Shown here: positions 52,850 through 60,732 of the stretch, one piece after another | Layout: every line of letters begins with the position of its first letter | Position numbering within the stretch: the first letter of the stretch is position 1 | Assembly (NCBI GenBank): GCA_919901855.1 | Contig: CAKKQC010000032.1 | Span: 1-64,000, forward strand | Source of the DNA: a bacterium | GTDB lineage: Bacteria > Oederibacteriota > CAKKQC01 | Direction: 5' to 3' | DNA length: 64,000 nt | Program-made: the position numbers and the translations under genes | The notes under the pieces: generated by a model | The model's input: only the letters and a program-made list of their open reading frames with translations | Told to the model about the DNA's origin: nothing | Databases searched by the model: none

Positions 52850-53068
52850 TCACGATTGCACCACCCTATTGCGCTTTTTTGATCGGACGAACCGTTTGAT
52901 CTCCTTCCCCTTGATTCGAACCTGAGACCGCATCGGCGAAACCTTGACCCATCTTGAACGAAGATGGCCCCTCGGAAGTTCAAGGTATCTGAGAACCTGT
53001 CGGTAGCTTACTCCCAAAAGACCCGCAGTTTCGGAAATCGTGTAGTCCCTTGTGTCTTTGATAGTCAT
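52850..53068 (-). CDS. small helix-turn-helix (excisionase/MerR-like) protein
   Basis: A 72-residue DNA-binding protein. DYTISETAGLLGVSYRQVLR is a typical MerR/excisionase winged-helix start. The wing (RWVKVSPMRSQVRIKGKEIK) and a basic tail (RFVRSKKRNR) follow. The frame is open further upstream, but I start at the ATG at 53068, which has AAGGA 8 bp before it and begins at the domain. Two tandem 10-bp repeats lie 36-55 bp upstream as a likely autoregulatory site. In an element with two recombinases, a recombination directionality factor or element repressor is the best guess. Confidence 0.75.
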   Translation of the reverse strand: MTIKDTRDYTISETAGLLGVSYRQVLRYLELPRGHLRSRWVKVSPMRSQVRIKGKEIKRFVRSKKRNRVVQS

Positions 53069-53103
53069 AGGTATGATCCTTGCTAGCCGAGCATATTGTC
53101 GTA

Positions 53104-53123
53104 TGGCGTCATGTGACGTCATG
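53104..53123. promoter_or_regulatory. tandem 10-bp repeats upstream of the HTH gene
   Basis: TGGCGTCATG directly followed by TGACGTCATG, nine of ten positions identical. The TGACGTCA core is itself palindromic. Position 36-55 bp before the start codon suits an operator for the small HTH protein or a binding site in recombination. Confidence 0.5.
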
Positions 53124-53352
53124 TTACAGCACTTAGCGCCACTTGTCAAATATCGTGAAGGCTTATTAGATTTTCTGACTCCGGTGTAGTGATGAAGCGC
53201 TGTCGACCGCACTGTAGCATCTCAGGGGCAGTATGCTGCCCTCCATACACGGTCAGACTATGAATGGCTCAGACTCATCTCAACTCCGAAAGAATTAAGA
53301 GGACCACATCTGGACTACAATCCTTAAGAACTCATGGGGGTTGATAGATAAC

Positions 53353-53664
53353 ATGATGCACGAAGTTCAGAGAGTTGACACGAGATATACAGGCGCGATC
53401 AAAGGGGTTCAAACGAGATCCCGCCATCTTCGCCTAACCATCGCCGAAGACGAAACAATCAAGAGGAATGCACACGACCAGAACTTCCAGAATGTATCAG
53501 GTTACATGCGATACTCCGCGCTGGAGAAGTCGCCCACGCTCCTCGAAAAGGTTGCCGAACTGACCACTCTGGTTCACCGGTCGTACGACCTGCTGCTAAT
53601 CATCTCGCAGAATGTACCAATCCAAGATGTCCAGTTGGGAAGGAATTCTAAACAGCCTCATTGA
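53353..53664 (+). CDS. MobC/NikA-like ribbon-helix-helix protein
   Basis: About 103 residues (an in-frame TTG at 53341 would add four). SRHLRLTIAEDETIKRNAHD followed by QNFQNVSGYMRYSALEKSP is the strand-helix-helix pattern of relaxosome accessory proteins (MobC/NikA type, xRLTxxExxxI...SxYxRxxAL). The C-terminal half is helical (LLEKVAELTTLVHRSYDLLL), as in MobC proteins. These bind the transfer origin beside a relaxase. No relaxase gene is in the window, so it may be supplied from outside, or the protein may only regulate. Confidence 0.65.
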   Translation: MMHEVQRVDTRYTGAIKGVQTRSRHLRLTIAEDETIKRNAHDQNFQNVSGYMRYSALEKSPTLLEKVAELTTLVHRSYDLLLIISQNVPIQDVQLGRNSKQPH

Positions 53665-53913
53665 GCAAGCAATCGCCATGAAGGATGCACCCCAAGAAAG
53701 CGCAAACCGAAAGGCATAAATAGGGGCACCTTACTTCTAAAAACTATATGGTGGCACTTCAGTCAGCTATAGCTTGGGAGGGAAGTTCTCATCAAGGCCG
53801 GTCTTCACTGCGTAGTGGCGAATACTCTACGATTTGTGGCCCCTCCGGCCAGGGCGTTCAGCTTCTCGTAGAGTGTCTAGCAATACGCCCAGGTCCACAT
53901 CCGACCTACAAGC

Positions 53914-53920
53914 TATATAT
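53914..53920 (+). promoter_or_regulatory. TATA-like box upstream of the tyrosine recombinase
   Basis: TATATAT, exactly 23 bases before the ATG at 53944, with no -35-like hexamer 16-18 bp further upstream. A GGAG lies 9 bp before the ATG. The geometry matches an archaeal leaderless promoter. Confidence 0.45.
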
Positions 53921-53943
53921 GGCTGGCCACCGGAGAGAACTAC

Positions 53944-55212
53944 ATGGCCAATGATATACATGCGTATGATCACCAACTGGAAATGCTGGTGAGTCGAATC
54001 AAGACTTCTGAGCTGTCCGAGGAGAACAAGAAACTGCTCCTCGACTATGACCGATCGATGCTCCTTGTGGAAGGGCTCGGAAAGCCGAGGCGTCTCCGTC
54101 TCTTGAGCCTCATCTTCCTGACAACGACGACCTACTTCCGAAAAGAGCTTCGGACCGTAACTGTTGACGACATCAAGGACTGCCTGAGAGCCATCGAGGA
54201 TCGAAAGGTCTCTCCATGGACAGTCTCGCTCTACAAGGTTTCCATCAAGAAGTTCTTCAGGTGGCTCACCTATGGAGACATGGTCAGCCAAACCACAGAG
54301 GTTCCTCCGCTCGTCAGCTGGATCAAGATTCATGTCAAGAAGAAGAACCAGCCGAGAGTGCAAGCCTCAGCAATCCTTACCGAGGACGAGGTCCACAGGC
54401 TCATCGCTGCTGCCCAGCTTCCTCGTGACCGCGCCTTCGTCTCGATGCTGTATGAACTGGGAGCGAGAATCGGAGAGATAGGTGGCCTTAGGATAGGGGA
54501 CATCTCGCGGGACGACTACACGTTTCTCATCGACATATCAGGAAAGACAGGACACCGCACTCCCCGTATCGTCATGTCAGATCCCTATCTTGCAGAGTGG
54601 CTGAACCATCACCCTCTCAAGAATGACCCATCAGCCCCCCTCTGGCCTTGCGTGGATCGCAGGGGCGGGTTCAAGCCCATGGACTATGGCGCGTTCCATG
54701 CCCTCGTCTTGCGTCTCAAGCAGAAAGCCGACATCACGAAGCGCCTCTATCCCCATCTCTTTAGGCACACCAGAGTCACTCATGTCCTGGCGAAGCGCCT
54801 CATGAACGAGGCCCAGGCCAAGGTCTATTTCGGATGGACCCCTGACAGCAAGATGCTATCGGACTACGCGCATCTTGTTTCCCAGGATGTCAACGAGGCG
54901 ATCCTCGAGATGCATGGCATCAAGATGGCGAAGAACAGCGAGAAGGAGATCGCAAGAACTTGCCCTCGGTGCCACCGCATAAACACTCCCGAAGCGAAGT
55001 TCTGCGTCCAGTGCAGTTTCATTCTTGATCCGACCGTAGCGTTTCAGCAGGGCCTACAGCGTTCGAGAACCGACCAGCTCCTCACGACGCTTCTTGAGGA
55101 CAAACGCATCCAGCAGCTCGTATTGGAGAAGCTCATGGAGCTGGACCGAGCCAAACTCCAGGAACTCCTCGGAGATGCCAAGGGGGACACAAGTGGGCTA
55201 CAAGGGATATAA
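53944..55212 (+). CDS. tyrosine recombinase (integrase) with C-terminal zinc ribbon
   Basis: A 422-residue phage-integrase/XerD-like enzyme. The N-terminal SAM-like DNA-binding domain spans about residues 15-120. The catalytic core has Arg175 (YELGARIGEIGGLR), Lys201 (ISGKTGHRTPR), His271-x-x-Arg274 (HLFRHTRVTH), Trp298 in the second His position (YFGWTPDS) and the nucleophile Tyr308 (LSDYAHL). All are present, so it should be active. A Cys4 zinc ribbon follows (Cys340, 343, 354, 357), then a coiled coil. Integrases with this CPxCxxxN...FCxxC tail are, to my knowledge, mainly archaeal. It is inside the element, not at the visible end. Confidence 0.9.
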   Translation: MANDIHAYDHQLEMLVSRIKTSELSEENKKLLLDYDRSMLLVEGLGKPRRLRLLSLIFLTTTTYFRKELRTVTVDDIKDCLRAIEDRKVSPWTVSLYKVSIKKFFRWLTYGDMVSQTTEVPPLVSWIKIHVKKKNQPRVQASAILTEDEVHRLIAAAQLPRDRAFVSMLYELGARIGEIGGLRIGDISRDDYTFLIDISGKTGHRTPRIVMSDPYLAEWLNHHPLKNDPSAPLWPCVDRRGGFKPMDYGAFHALVLRLKQKADITKRLYPHLFRHTRVTHVLAKRLMNEAQAKVYFGWTPDSKMLSDYAHLVSQDVNEAILEMHGIKMAKNSEKEIARTCPRCHRINTPEAKFCVQCSFILDPTVAFQQGLQRSRTDQLLTTLLEDKRIQQLVLEKLMELDRAKLQELLGDAKGDTSGLQGI

Positions 55213-55213
55213 A
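55207..55213 (+). promoter_or_regulatory. TATA-like box upstream of the membrane/coiled-coil gene
   Basis: ATATAAA, 22 bases before the ATG at 55236 and overlapping the last codons of the integrase. No Shine-Dalgarno sequence precedes that ATG, and no -35 is visible. This is consistent with leaderless transcription. Confidence 0.45.
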
Positions 55214-55235
55214 CCCAGTCATCTGCAGTAACTGC

Positions 55236-56360
55236 ATGGTGTTTCAGACATTCCTGTCCTACAACGCGTTCGACTCGCTCAAGTATCTCGACCTTTCCGG
55301 CATCTACGCGCAGTACTCCTCGCTCATCGACCTTACGCTCTACTTCATTATCTTTCTCGGGCTCTCCAAGTTCGTGTTCGATAAGAGGTTCCCAGGCAGG
55401 GGAGGGAAGGCCATCACAATCGGAGTCGGCGCAGTGCTGGCAGTTAGCCTTGCTGTCGCTGAGGGCCGCCTTGGGTTCAACCTCCAATCTTTCAGTCCCA
55501 TCGCCGGGCTCATCGTGATTCTCGCTGTTGGCTTCGTTCTCTATGCGCTCTGGCGCGGAATGGGTACGCCGGTCTGGATCTCAATCCTCATCTCCCTCGT
55601 AGTCATGTATTTCGGAGTGGGCTCTGTAACTCCTGCTTTCCTCGTCTGGGTTGGCGCCCACATCCCGCTGCTATATGTCGCCGTCGTTCTCGCTATCGTC
55701 GTCCTTGTCATTGCAGGACTCTTCTCCCTCATGGACCACATTGAGGGGAGCAAGCTCAGTCACTATTTGGACCCCGCCCCTGGATGGGAGAGAGACCCCC
55801 GAGCGAAGCAAGACGTCCTCAGGGAGGAGGAATCTATGCTTGCCCTCGAACAACGGGTAGGCGGAGAAGTAGCCCACGGCCTCAAGGAATCCTATTTGCA
55901 GCTCGCAAGGCATGGAGCAAAGCCCGTTCTTGCAGAGAGGATCCAATCAGCAGTAATAGATGCCCAAGACAAAGAGCACCTGCTCATGCAGAAGCTGGAC
56001 TATTTAGACACGGTCAACAAGAAACTGAAGGCGTTTGACCTAGGCCTCTTCCACAATCTCACGCGGGAGTACACCCGCCTTACAGCAGCACAACAACCGA
56101 AGATGCGCAAATTCATCGAGCGGGAACGGTCAAGGTTCTTCGAAGAAGCAGACATCGAAGATCTTGCTTCCAAGGCGAAGGCGGCTCTTGCCGAATATCA
56201 AGCCACGCTCCAGAGAGCAGCTGACGAGCTTCACAAGAACAATGCCCCCAAGGCCACCGAATGGCTCAAGAGAGCTGTCGATCTTGAGGAAGTCGTCAAC
56301 CGCATGCTCCGAAAGCTCCAGGGCAGGGAGCACCAGCTCCGCAAGCTCATCAAGGCATAA
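55236..56360 (+). CDS. polytopic membrane protein with C-terminal coiled coil, unknown function
   Basis: A 374-residue protein I do not recognise. The first 170 residues contain five or six hydrophobic helices, for example LTLYFIIFLGLSKFVF, AITIGVGAVLAVSLAVA, AGLIVILAVGFVLYALW, VWISILISLVVMYFGVG and VAVVLAIVVLVIAGLFSL. After about residue 185 it is charged and helical, with coiled-coil stretches (ESYLQLARHGAKPVLAERIQ, MRKFIERERSRFFEEADIE). It resembles membrane-anchored scaffold proteins of mobile elements. It is followed 28 bp later by a small gene with a very strong ribosome-binding site. Confidence 0.7.
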   Translation: MVFQTFLSYNAFDSLKYLDLSGIYAQYSSLIDLTLYFIIFLGLSKFVFDKRFPGRGGKAITIGVGAVLAVSLAVAEGRLGFNLQSFSPIAGLIVILAVGFVLYALWRGMGTPVWISILISLVVMYFGVGSVTPAFLVWVGAHIPLLYVAVVLAIVVLVIAGLFSLMDHIEGSKLSHYLDPAPGWERDPRAKQDVLREEESMLALEQRVGGEVAHGLKESYLQLARHGAKPVLAERIQSAVIDAQDKEHLLMQKLDYLDTVNKKLKAFDLGLFHNLTREYTRLTAAQQPKMRKFIERERSRFFEEADIEDLASKAKAALAEYQATLQRAADELHKNNAPKATEWLKRAVDLEEVVNRMLRKLQGREHQLRKLIKA

Positions 56361-56388
56361 TCACAACAACCAAAGGAGGTGAATAACA

Positions 56389-56664
56389 ATGGACAAACCA
56401 GTAGCATCTTTCAGAGCCGGCCTCATGCAGGCGGCAGTCTTCGTAAACACACGAAAGACCAAGAATGGGGAAGTTAAGATCCCCTCAGCGAGTTTCTCGA
56501 AGAGGTATCTCGAAGACGGGGAGTGGAAATCTACAACCACCCTCGACAAGAACGACATTCCGAAGGCAATACTCGTTTTGACGAAGGCCTACGACTACAT
56601 CACGACTACCTACCACGCTGACCGCAGCGAGGAGCCAGAGGAGTCAGACGCCGAGGCAGCCTAG
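56389..56664 (+). CDS. small strand-rich protein of a family common on mobile elements
   Basis: A 91-residue protein. The pattern FRAGLMQAAVFVNTRKTKNG, FSKRYLEDGEWKSTTTLDKN and DIPKAILVLTKAYDYI is one I have seen in many short proteins from plasmids and uncultivated genomes: a beta-rich N-terminus then one helix. The shape suggests single-strand nucleic-acid binding, but no function is established. The tail is acidic (EEPEESDAEAA). The AAAGGAGGTGA ribosome-binding site 9 bp before the ATG is a perfect anti-SD match, implying high expression. Confidence 0.65.
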   Translation: MDKPVASFRAGLMQAAVFVNTRKTKNGEVKIPSASFSKRYLEDGEWKSTTTLDKNDIPKAILVLTKAYDYITTTYHADRSEEPEESDAEAA

Positions 56665-56752
56665 GAACTGAACCATTCGCCCAACTTGTGACACAGCCAT
56701 CACGGCTGGCGATACCGTTCGGCCACAGCTTAGCCCAGGCCCCAACGACTCT

Positions 56753-56777
56753 GTGCCCCCTGACCTAACAGGGGCAC
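56753..56777 (+). terminator. hairpin downstream of the 91-residue gene
   Basis: GTGCCCC(C)TG - ACCTAA - CAGGGGCAC, a nine-bp stem with one bulged C and a six-base loop, 88 bp after the stop at 56664. There is no U-run. It may terminate the plus-strand unit or be part of the structured region that follows. Confidence 0.4.
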
Positions 56778-57013
56778 GAGGAGTGGCGGCCGGTTCTCAC
56801 AGACCTAAGGATTATGAGTTGTGAATTCGCTCGAAATCCTTACACCACCGCCCATCAAAACCCTTTCTCCGTGATCTTTCCCCAAGGATTGTGACGCTCA
56901 CGTCCACCGTAGGAACTCACAAACCACAATCCACACCTAGCATTGCTACACCACTTACACCTAATCAAACCTACCCCTCTGCTGCCGCACCCCGCGCGCG
57001 CACTTAACTCGTC

Positions 57014-57077
57014 GGGGGGCCCGCAGGCCCCCCTGGGGTTAAATACTCAGTCCGCAGACTGACCAGACAACCGTCTG
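57014..57077. repeat. three tandem tetraloop hairpins
   Basis: GGGGGGCC-CGCA-GGCCCCCC (57014-57033, with TTAAC/GTTAA outer arms), CAGTC-CGCA-GACTG (57048-57061) and CAGAC-AACC-GTCTG (57064-57077). All have perfect stems and four-base loops, and two share the loop CGCA. Such clustering in 64 bp is unlikely by chance. It fits a nick site or origin, a recombination site, or a structured RNA. Confidence 0.65.
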
Positions 57078-57467
57078 TCCGCTCTTCACTGCCATCATTC
57101 ATCTCGCAGTTTCCAGAAATCATCCTTTTCTGCTCTTCTCGGTCTTCTCTTCTCGATACGTCCACTACCCGTCGCCCACAAGTCGCCAGAGGCCCCAGAG
57201 CGCCATTGCTCAATCTGTAGAAGAACCGCCAGCTGCACTCGCTGCTCACCTGGCACATCCTCAGAACCCTCTGAGAACCTTCGACCCCTCGACCCGGCCA
57301 CCAGCCACTGACTGCCATTCAACCAGCCGGAGCGAAAGCCTTACTGAGACCCGCCTGCTGTGCCTACGGCACCTTTTCACGGGCGGGGATAGCTATGGGT
57401 TTCGCTCATCGAATGATCTGGACCATCAAGCTAAGCGTGGCCTCACGAAATGGGATTCCAGAAAGTG

Positions 57468-59633
57468 CTAACTCAGTTGCTTGACGTCCCGGTACAGCTT
57501 CCGCAGGTGTTCATCAGACATGTCTAGAATCGGCTCGTACATGAAGGCGTTCAAGTGAATGTTCTCCGGCGTCATCAGCATTACCCGCTCTATCACGTCG
57601 ATGGCTTCCTGTTTGGAGGCGGTCCTTTCCCTGAACAACTTGAACAACTCGTATGTCTGCTTGCTTGAAATAGCCTCGACTGCCGCAGGATCCGCGATCT
57701 TGCCGATCATGTATCTCTCCGCCGTCAGCCTGATGGCGATCGACAGAACGACCTTGTTCTCTAGATTCGGGGTATCGGCAGCCTGCAAGCAGGCATCGGC
57801 TTCACCGAAGATTACTTCGACCATCGGCTTTGTGCCATCGAGACAACTGCCGGCTTGGCCGAACACCGTCCGAAAAACATTCGCCAAGTCATCCTGTGTT
57901 ATCGTTCCGGAGTCCCCCTTCCAGTGCAAGAGCGATGTCAGCTTCTTGTACTCGGGGTCGTTCTCGCCCTTTGTGTACTCCACGATGTTCCGAATGAACG
58001 GAATCGACGCCACTCTCTTTCTCGCATCAGTGAAGAAGTGCGGCTTCCAACCCTCAACGAAGATGTTCCGTATGCCCTCGGCTCTGTTAATGCTGAGTCC
58101 ACTATCCGTCTTTGACGCCATCAAGCACTGCGAGTACTTAACGAACCGGCTTTGGATGGTTCGGAAGAAGTCGAAGTTGTGTGTGAGAATCACCTGGTAG
58201 AAGTGCGGGTCTTCAGCCATTTCCTTGAGATACTCCACAATGGCGTACTTGTTCTTGTAGTCGAAAGAATCCGCGATGTCATCAACAATGAACAGCGTTT
58301 CCTGGTTCGCCTGTCTTCTTGCCTCGACCTCGAAGATGATGTTCAGAATATAGAGAGCCTTCTTCTCGCCCGTGCTCAGCACCCGCATGAGCTCGTCCCT
58401 CTCAAGCGTGGCGGATTCTGACCCATCTTCAAACCTGAACCCCAAGCTGAGAAGGGGCTCCTGCGCCAGGATCACAGCTACACGATTCTGCGGAACGAGC
58501 CTGAACGGAACATGGAATCGGCCATTGAACAGCTCAATGACTCTCTCCCACTGTGTCCGTTCCTTTGCCGCCTCGGCTTCGATTTCCACCTTCCGCTTCT
58601 CGGCCGCGTGTAACTTCGCGACGAGGTCGTTGTACAAATCAATCTTCAGGAAGAAATAGGACCTCCAGAGTTCCTCTCGAAACGCCTCGACATTGGCAAG
58701 GGCAGGGATTATCTTCTCGTTCTCAGACAGATAGTTGCTGAAATCACGAACGGTCGCATTCTTGGTGATCTGCTTGTCAATCGCCGCAAATCTCTTCCTC
58801 AACTCTGCGCTCTTGAGAATCTGGTTCTTCTCGTCCTCAATCACTTTCTCCAGCTCAACCTGGCTTGAGATCTCCTTCTTAGTCGGGGCATTCAGTGTCA
58901 CGGAATGCTTCGCTTCAAAGAAGCCGTTGTCGGCGAGCTGTTTGGCAATAGTGGCCGCGTTGTAGAAGTTGAAGACACCCTTCTTGAAGTATGTGGATGC
59001 GGCGAGAAGTTCGTTGTATTTCTCGATGTATTCCTTTATGGCCGTCCTAACGTCGCCGGTCTTAAGGAAGGCCTGGATCCTGTCATCGAAGATCTCGTCA
59101 TATCCGATGCCCGAGTAGGGCGCAGACTTCTGATCTCTCATCTCCTTCTCAACCCTGAAGATGGCTTTGTCGAATTCCCTATCGCTTTTGGTGAAGGCTG
59201 AAGATATCTCCTTCTCGATGTCCCTCTTCGAACCAGACACTTCCTTCATGGCGTTCAGGAAAACCTTCTTGGCTGCTTCGATTCCTGCGTGCAACTCTTC
59301 GTATTCTTTTCTCAATGGGGCGTTCACAAGCAGAGTCGACGTCTTCTCCGTGTGACCGAGCACCTCGTCATAAGGTCTGACAACGAAGACCCGCTCCTTG
59401 GGGAGCTCAGTTCCGGATTCGTCAGTAATCACTCTGGTGCAGGTTCGTCCTGGAAAGACTCGATCTTTCGACGGCACCGCTTGCGTCAGGTCAAAGAAGG
59501 TGTTTGCCAGCGAGCTCTTCATCGAACCGTTCGCGGCGTAGATCGCAACGACGTTGTGAGTGGAGAAGTCGAACTCGTATTTCAGTTTCCTGATGCCGTA
59601 GCAGTTCTGCAGATCAATCTTCAAGGTCTTCAT
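57468..59633 (-). CDS. ABC/SMC-type AAA ATPase, probable defence protein
   Basis: A 721-residue ATPase of the AAA_13/RloC-PrrC-like type. Walker A is a variant, YAANGSMKSSLANTF (Lys39), in which Met replaces the usual Gly before Lys. A central coiled-coil region spans about residues 105-360. The ABC signature is LSTGEKKALYIL (419-430), Walker B LFIVDDIADSFD (Asp451-Asp452) and the switch His THNFDFF (485). The C-terminal 230 residues are helical and unassigned. No HEPN or anticodon-nuclease motif is obvious. Related ATPases occur in phage-defence islands. It is the last gene of a minus-strand cluster, after a 160-bp gap. Confidence 0.78.
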   Translation of the reverse strand: MKTLKIDLQNCYGIRKLKYEFDFSTHNVVAIYAANGSMKSSLANTFFDLTQAVPSKDRVFPGRTCTRVITDESGTELPKERVFVVRPYDEVLGHTEKTSTLLVNAPLRKEYEELHAGIEAAKKVFLNAMKEVSGSKRDIEKEISSAFTKSDREFDKAIFRVEKEMRDQKSAPYSGIGYDEIFDDRIQAFLKTGDVRTAIKEYIEKYNELLAASTYFKKGVFNFYNAATIAKQLADNGFFEAKHSVTLNAPTKKEISSQVELEKVIEDEKNQILKSAELRKRFAAIDKQITKNATVRDFSNYLSENEKIIPALANVEAFREELWRSYFFLKIDLYNDLVAKLHAAEKRKVEIEAEAAKERTQWERVIELFNGRFHVPFRLVPQNRVAVILAQEPLLSLGFRFEDGSESATLERDELMRVLSTGEKKALYILNIIFEVEARRQANQETLFIVDDIADSFDYKNKYAIVEYLKEMAEDPHFYQVILTHNFDFFRTIQSRFVKYSQCLMASKTDSGLSINRAEGIRNIFVEGWKPHFFTDARKRVASIPFIRNIVEYTKGENDPEYKKLTSLLHWKGDSGTITQDDLANVFRTVFGQAGSCLDGTKPMVEVIFGEADACLQAADTPNLENKVVLSIAIRLTAERYMIGKIADPAAVEAISSKQTYELFKLFRERTASKQEAIDVIERVMLMTPENIHLNAFMYEPILDMSDEHLRKLYRDVKQLS

Positions 59634-59793
59634 TTAGTCATCCCCGTGCGTGAGAAGTGTTGTGTAGTCCTTCTTATTAAACCTAGCGCCGATGCTCGCT
59701 CATTACTTCTTCGGCTTCGGCATTATACCCCGGCGAGTCGAGAGCTTGACTCGCAGTCGTCCGTCCCTCCGGTCTCTTCTGGCGAGTGGCTTC

Positions 59794-60447
59794 TCAGACG
59801 GATTTCCCGACCTTCCCGCGAAGTGGGGAAGACACGGCACTCGCCTTCATGAGGCGCTCTTCCTCCTTGCTGATAACTCTGACTTCGGTCTTCAGCTTTC
59901 CGTTGGTGTTCTGCCAGCCAAGATACACGCCTTTTCGATCAACGTACGAGTACCAGATTTCCACACGTTCCGGCCCGGATCCGATCTTCTTCTTGCAGAT
60001 ATCTCTCTGAAGCTTCCTGACCGCCCGTTTCATCTTGTCGAGAAAGATCTCGATCGACCGAGGATCTCTCCAGAAGCAGACTCCTCCCAGCTTCACCTTC
60101 CCCTCGGTACAAGAAATCCAAATACTTCCGCCGTCGCCCTTCTTGTATCTGCCAGAAAGCTTTGCACGAGCAACAGGAGCGGCGAAAAAGGCCAGCAACT
60201 TCTTCTTGGCCCACCTGTAAGCATCATCACCAATCCCTTCGAGGAAGCCGGAGAGGATGAGTAGGGTAGCGAACTGCAATCCAGTCTGAAGATCGATTCC
60301 TCGAAGACCTGAGCTCGTGCTGCCGACGGTCTTCCCGAACCGATTCAGGAGCTTCGCAACTCCTTCCGCGTCTTTCTTGGTGTATGCCCCAGTAGGCCAA
60401 AGATCGAAGCGTATCTCCGGGGGTGATGCGGCTCCCTGGGCCGTCAC
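59794..60447 (-). CDS. unknown protein upstream of the ATPase
   Basis: A 217-residue protein I do not recognise. It starts at GTG in a GTGA overlap with the preceding 78-residue gene. Residues 10-45 look like a strand-helix unit (IRFDLWPTGAYTKKDAEGVA, KLLNRFG). An amphipathic or membrane-associating helix follows near 55-85 (LQFATLLILSGFLEGIGDDA). The basic C-terminal half is strand-rich (RVEIWYSYVDRKGVYLGWQN). Small proteins with this strand-helix-hydrophobic-helix layout are found in conflict systems as adaptors or effectors. That is only an analogy. Confidence 0.6.
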   Translation of the reverse strand: MTAQGAASPPEIRFDLWPTGAYTKKDAEGVAKLLNRFGKTVGSTSSGLRGIDLQTGLQFATLLILSGFLEGIGDDAYRWAKKKLLAFFAAPVARAKLSGRYKKGDGGSIWISCTEGKVKLGGVCFWRDPRSIEIFLDKMKRAVRKLQRDICKKKIGSGPERVEIWYSYVDRKGVYLGWQNTNGKLKTEVRVISKEEERLMKASAVSSPLRGKVGKSV

Positions 60448-60680
60448 GCCTCAACTCCAGCACCAGAGTCTCGCTCCAGATTGTCAGCAACGTTCCTGAG
60501 CATCTTGGCCATCACGCTCCCGACAACAGTCAGCCCACCTCGCGATTCATCAACGACAACATGGACCCCATTACCTTCCGGGCCATCCAGCACGACCAAG
60601 ATCAACCCAGATGCCCGAAGCTCCCTGAGTAGCTTCTTCGCCTCTTCTTCATACCGCCCACCCGGCATTCCGGTAGCCAT
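60444..60680 (-). CDS. 78-residue unknown protein of the cluster
   Basis: A short alpha/beta protein. GGRYEEEAKKLLRELRASGL forms a helix. LILVVLDGPEGNGVHVVVDE forms two strands. VGSVMAKMLRNVADNLERD forms a final helix. I start at the ATG at 60680, preceded by AAGGGGG, rather than an earlier in-frame ATG at 60716. Its stop overlaps the GTG of the next gene, so the pair must be translated together. I recall similar small proteins in bacterial genomes but know no function. Confidence 0.6.
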   Translation of the reverse strand: MATGMPGGRYEEEAKKLLRELRASGLILVVLDGPEGNGVHVVVDESRGGLTVVGSVMAKMLRNVADNLERDSGAGVEA

Positions 60681-60732
60681 CAGAACCCCCTTAGCATCGG
60701 ACTTCGCGCATCGCATCGGCCTACGAAATAGT

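Larger units (their letters stand above)
56665..57467. other. 803-bp gene-free region between converging units
   Basis: No supported gene lies here. It holds a 9-bp stem hairpin with one bulge at 56753-56777 and several ACACC repeats at about 56850-56965. Three tandem tetraloop hairpins lie at 57014-57077, after a short GC-alternating tract (CCCGCGCGCGC). A minus-strand frame at 57004-57318 has no ribosome-binding site and a low-complexity protein, so I do not call it. The structured DNA and its position suggest an origin of transfer or replication, or a structured RNA. Confidence 0.55.

Noticed and set aside
57004-57318. 104-residue minus-strand frame in the gene-free region
   Set aside because: It has no ribosome-binding site and low-complexity sequence, and it runs through the hairpin cluster.
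56665-57467. tRNA or other known RNA gene in the gene-free region
   Set aside because: No cloverleaf or T-loop consensus was found, and the hairpins do not match a known RNA family by eye.
57468-59633. Assignment of the ATPase as PrrC or RloC anticodon nuclease
   Set aside because: The ATPase core is similar in type, but the nuclease triad of those families and the RloC zinc hook (CxxC) are not visible.
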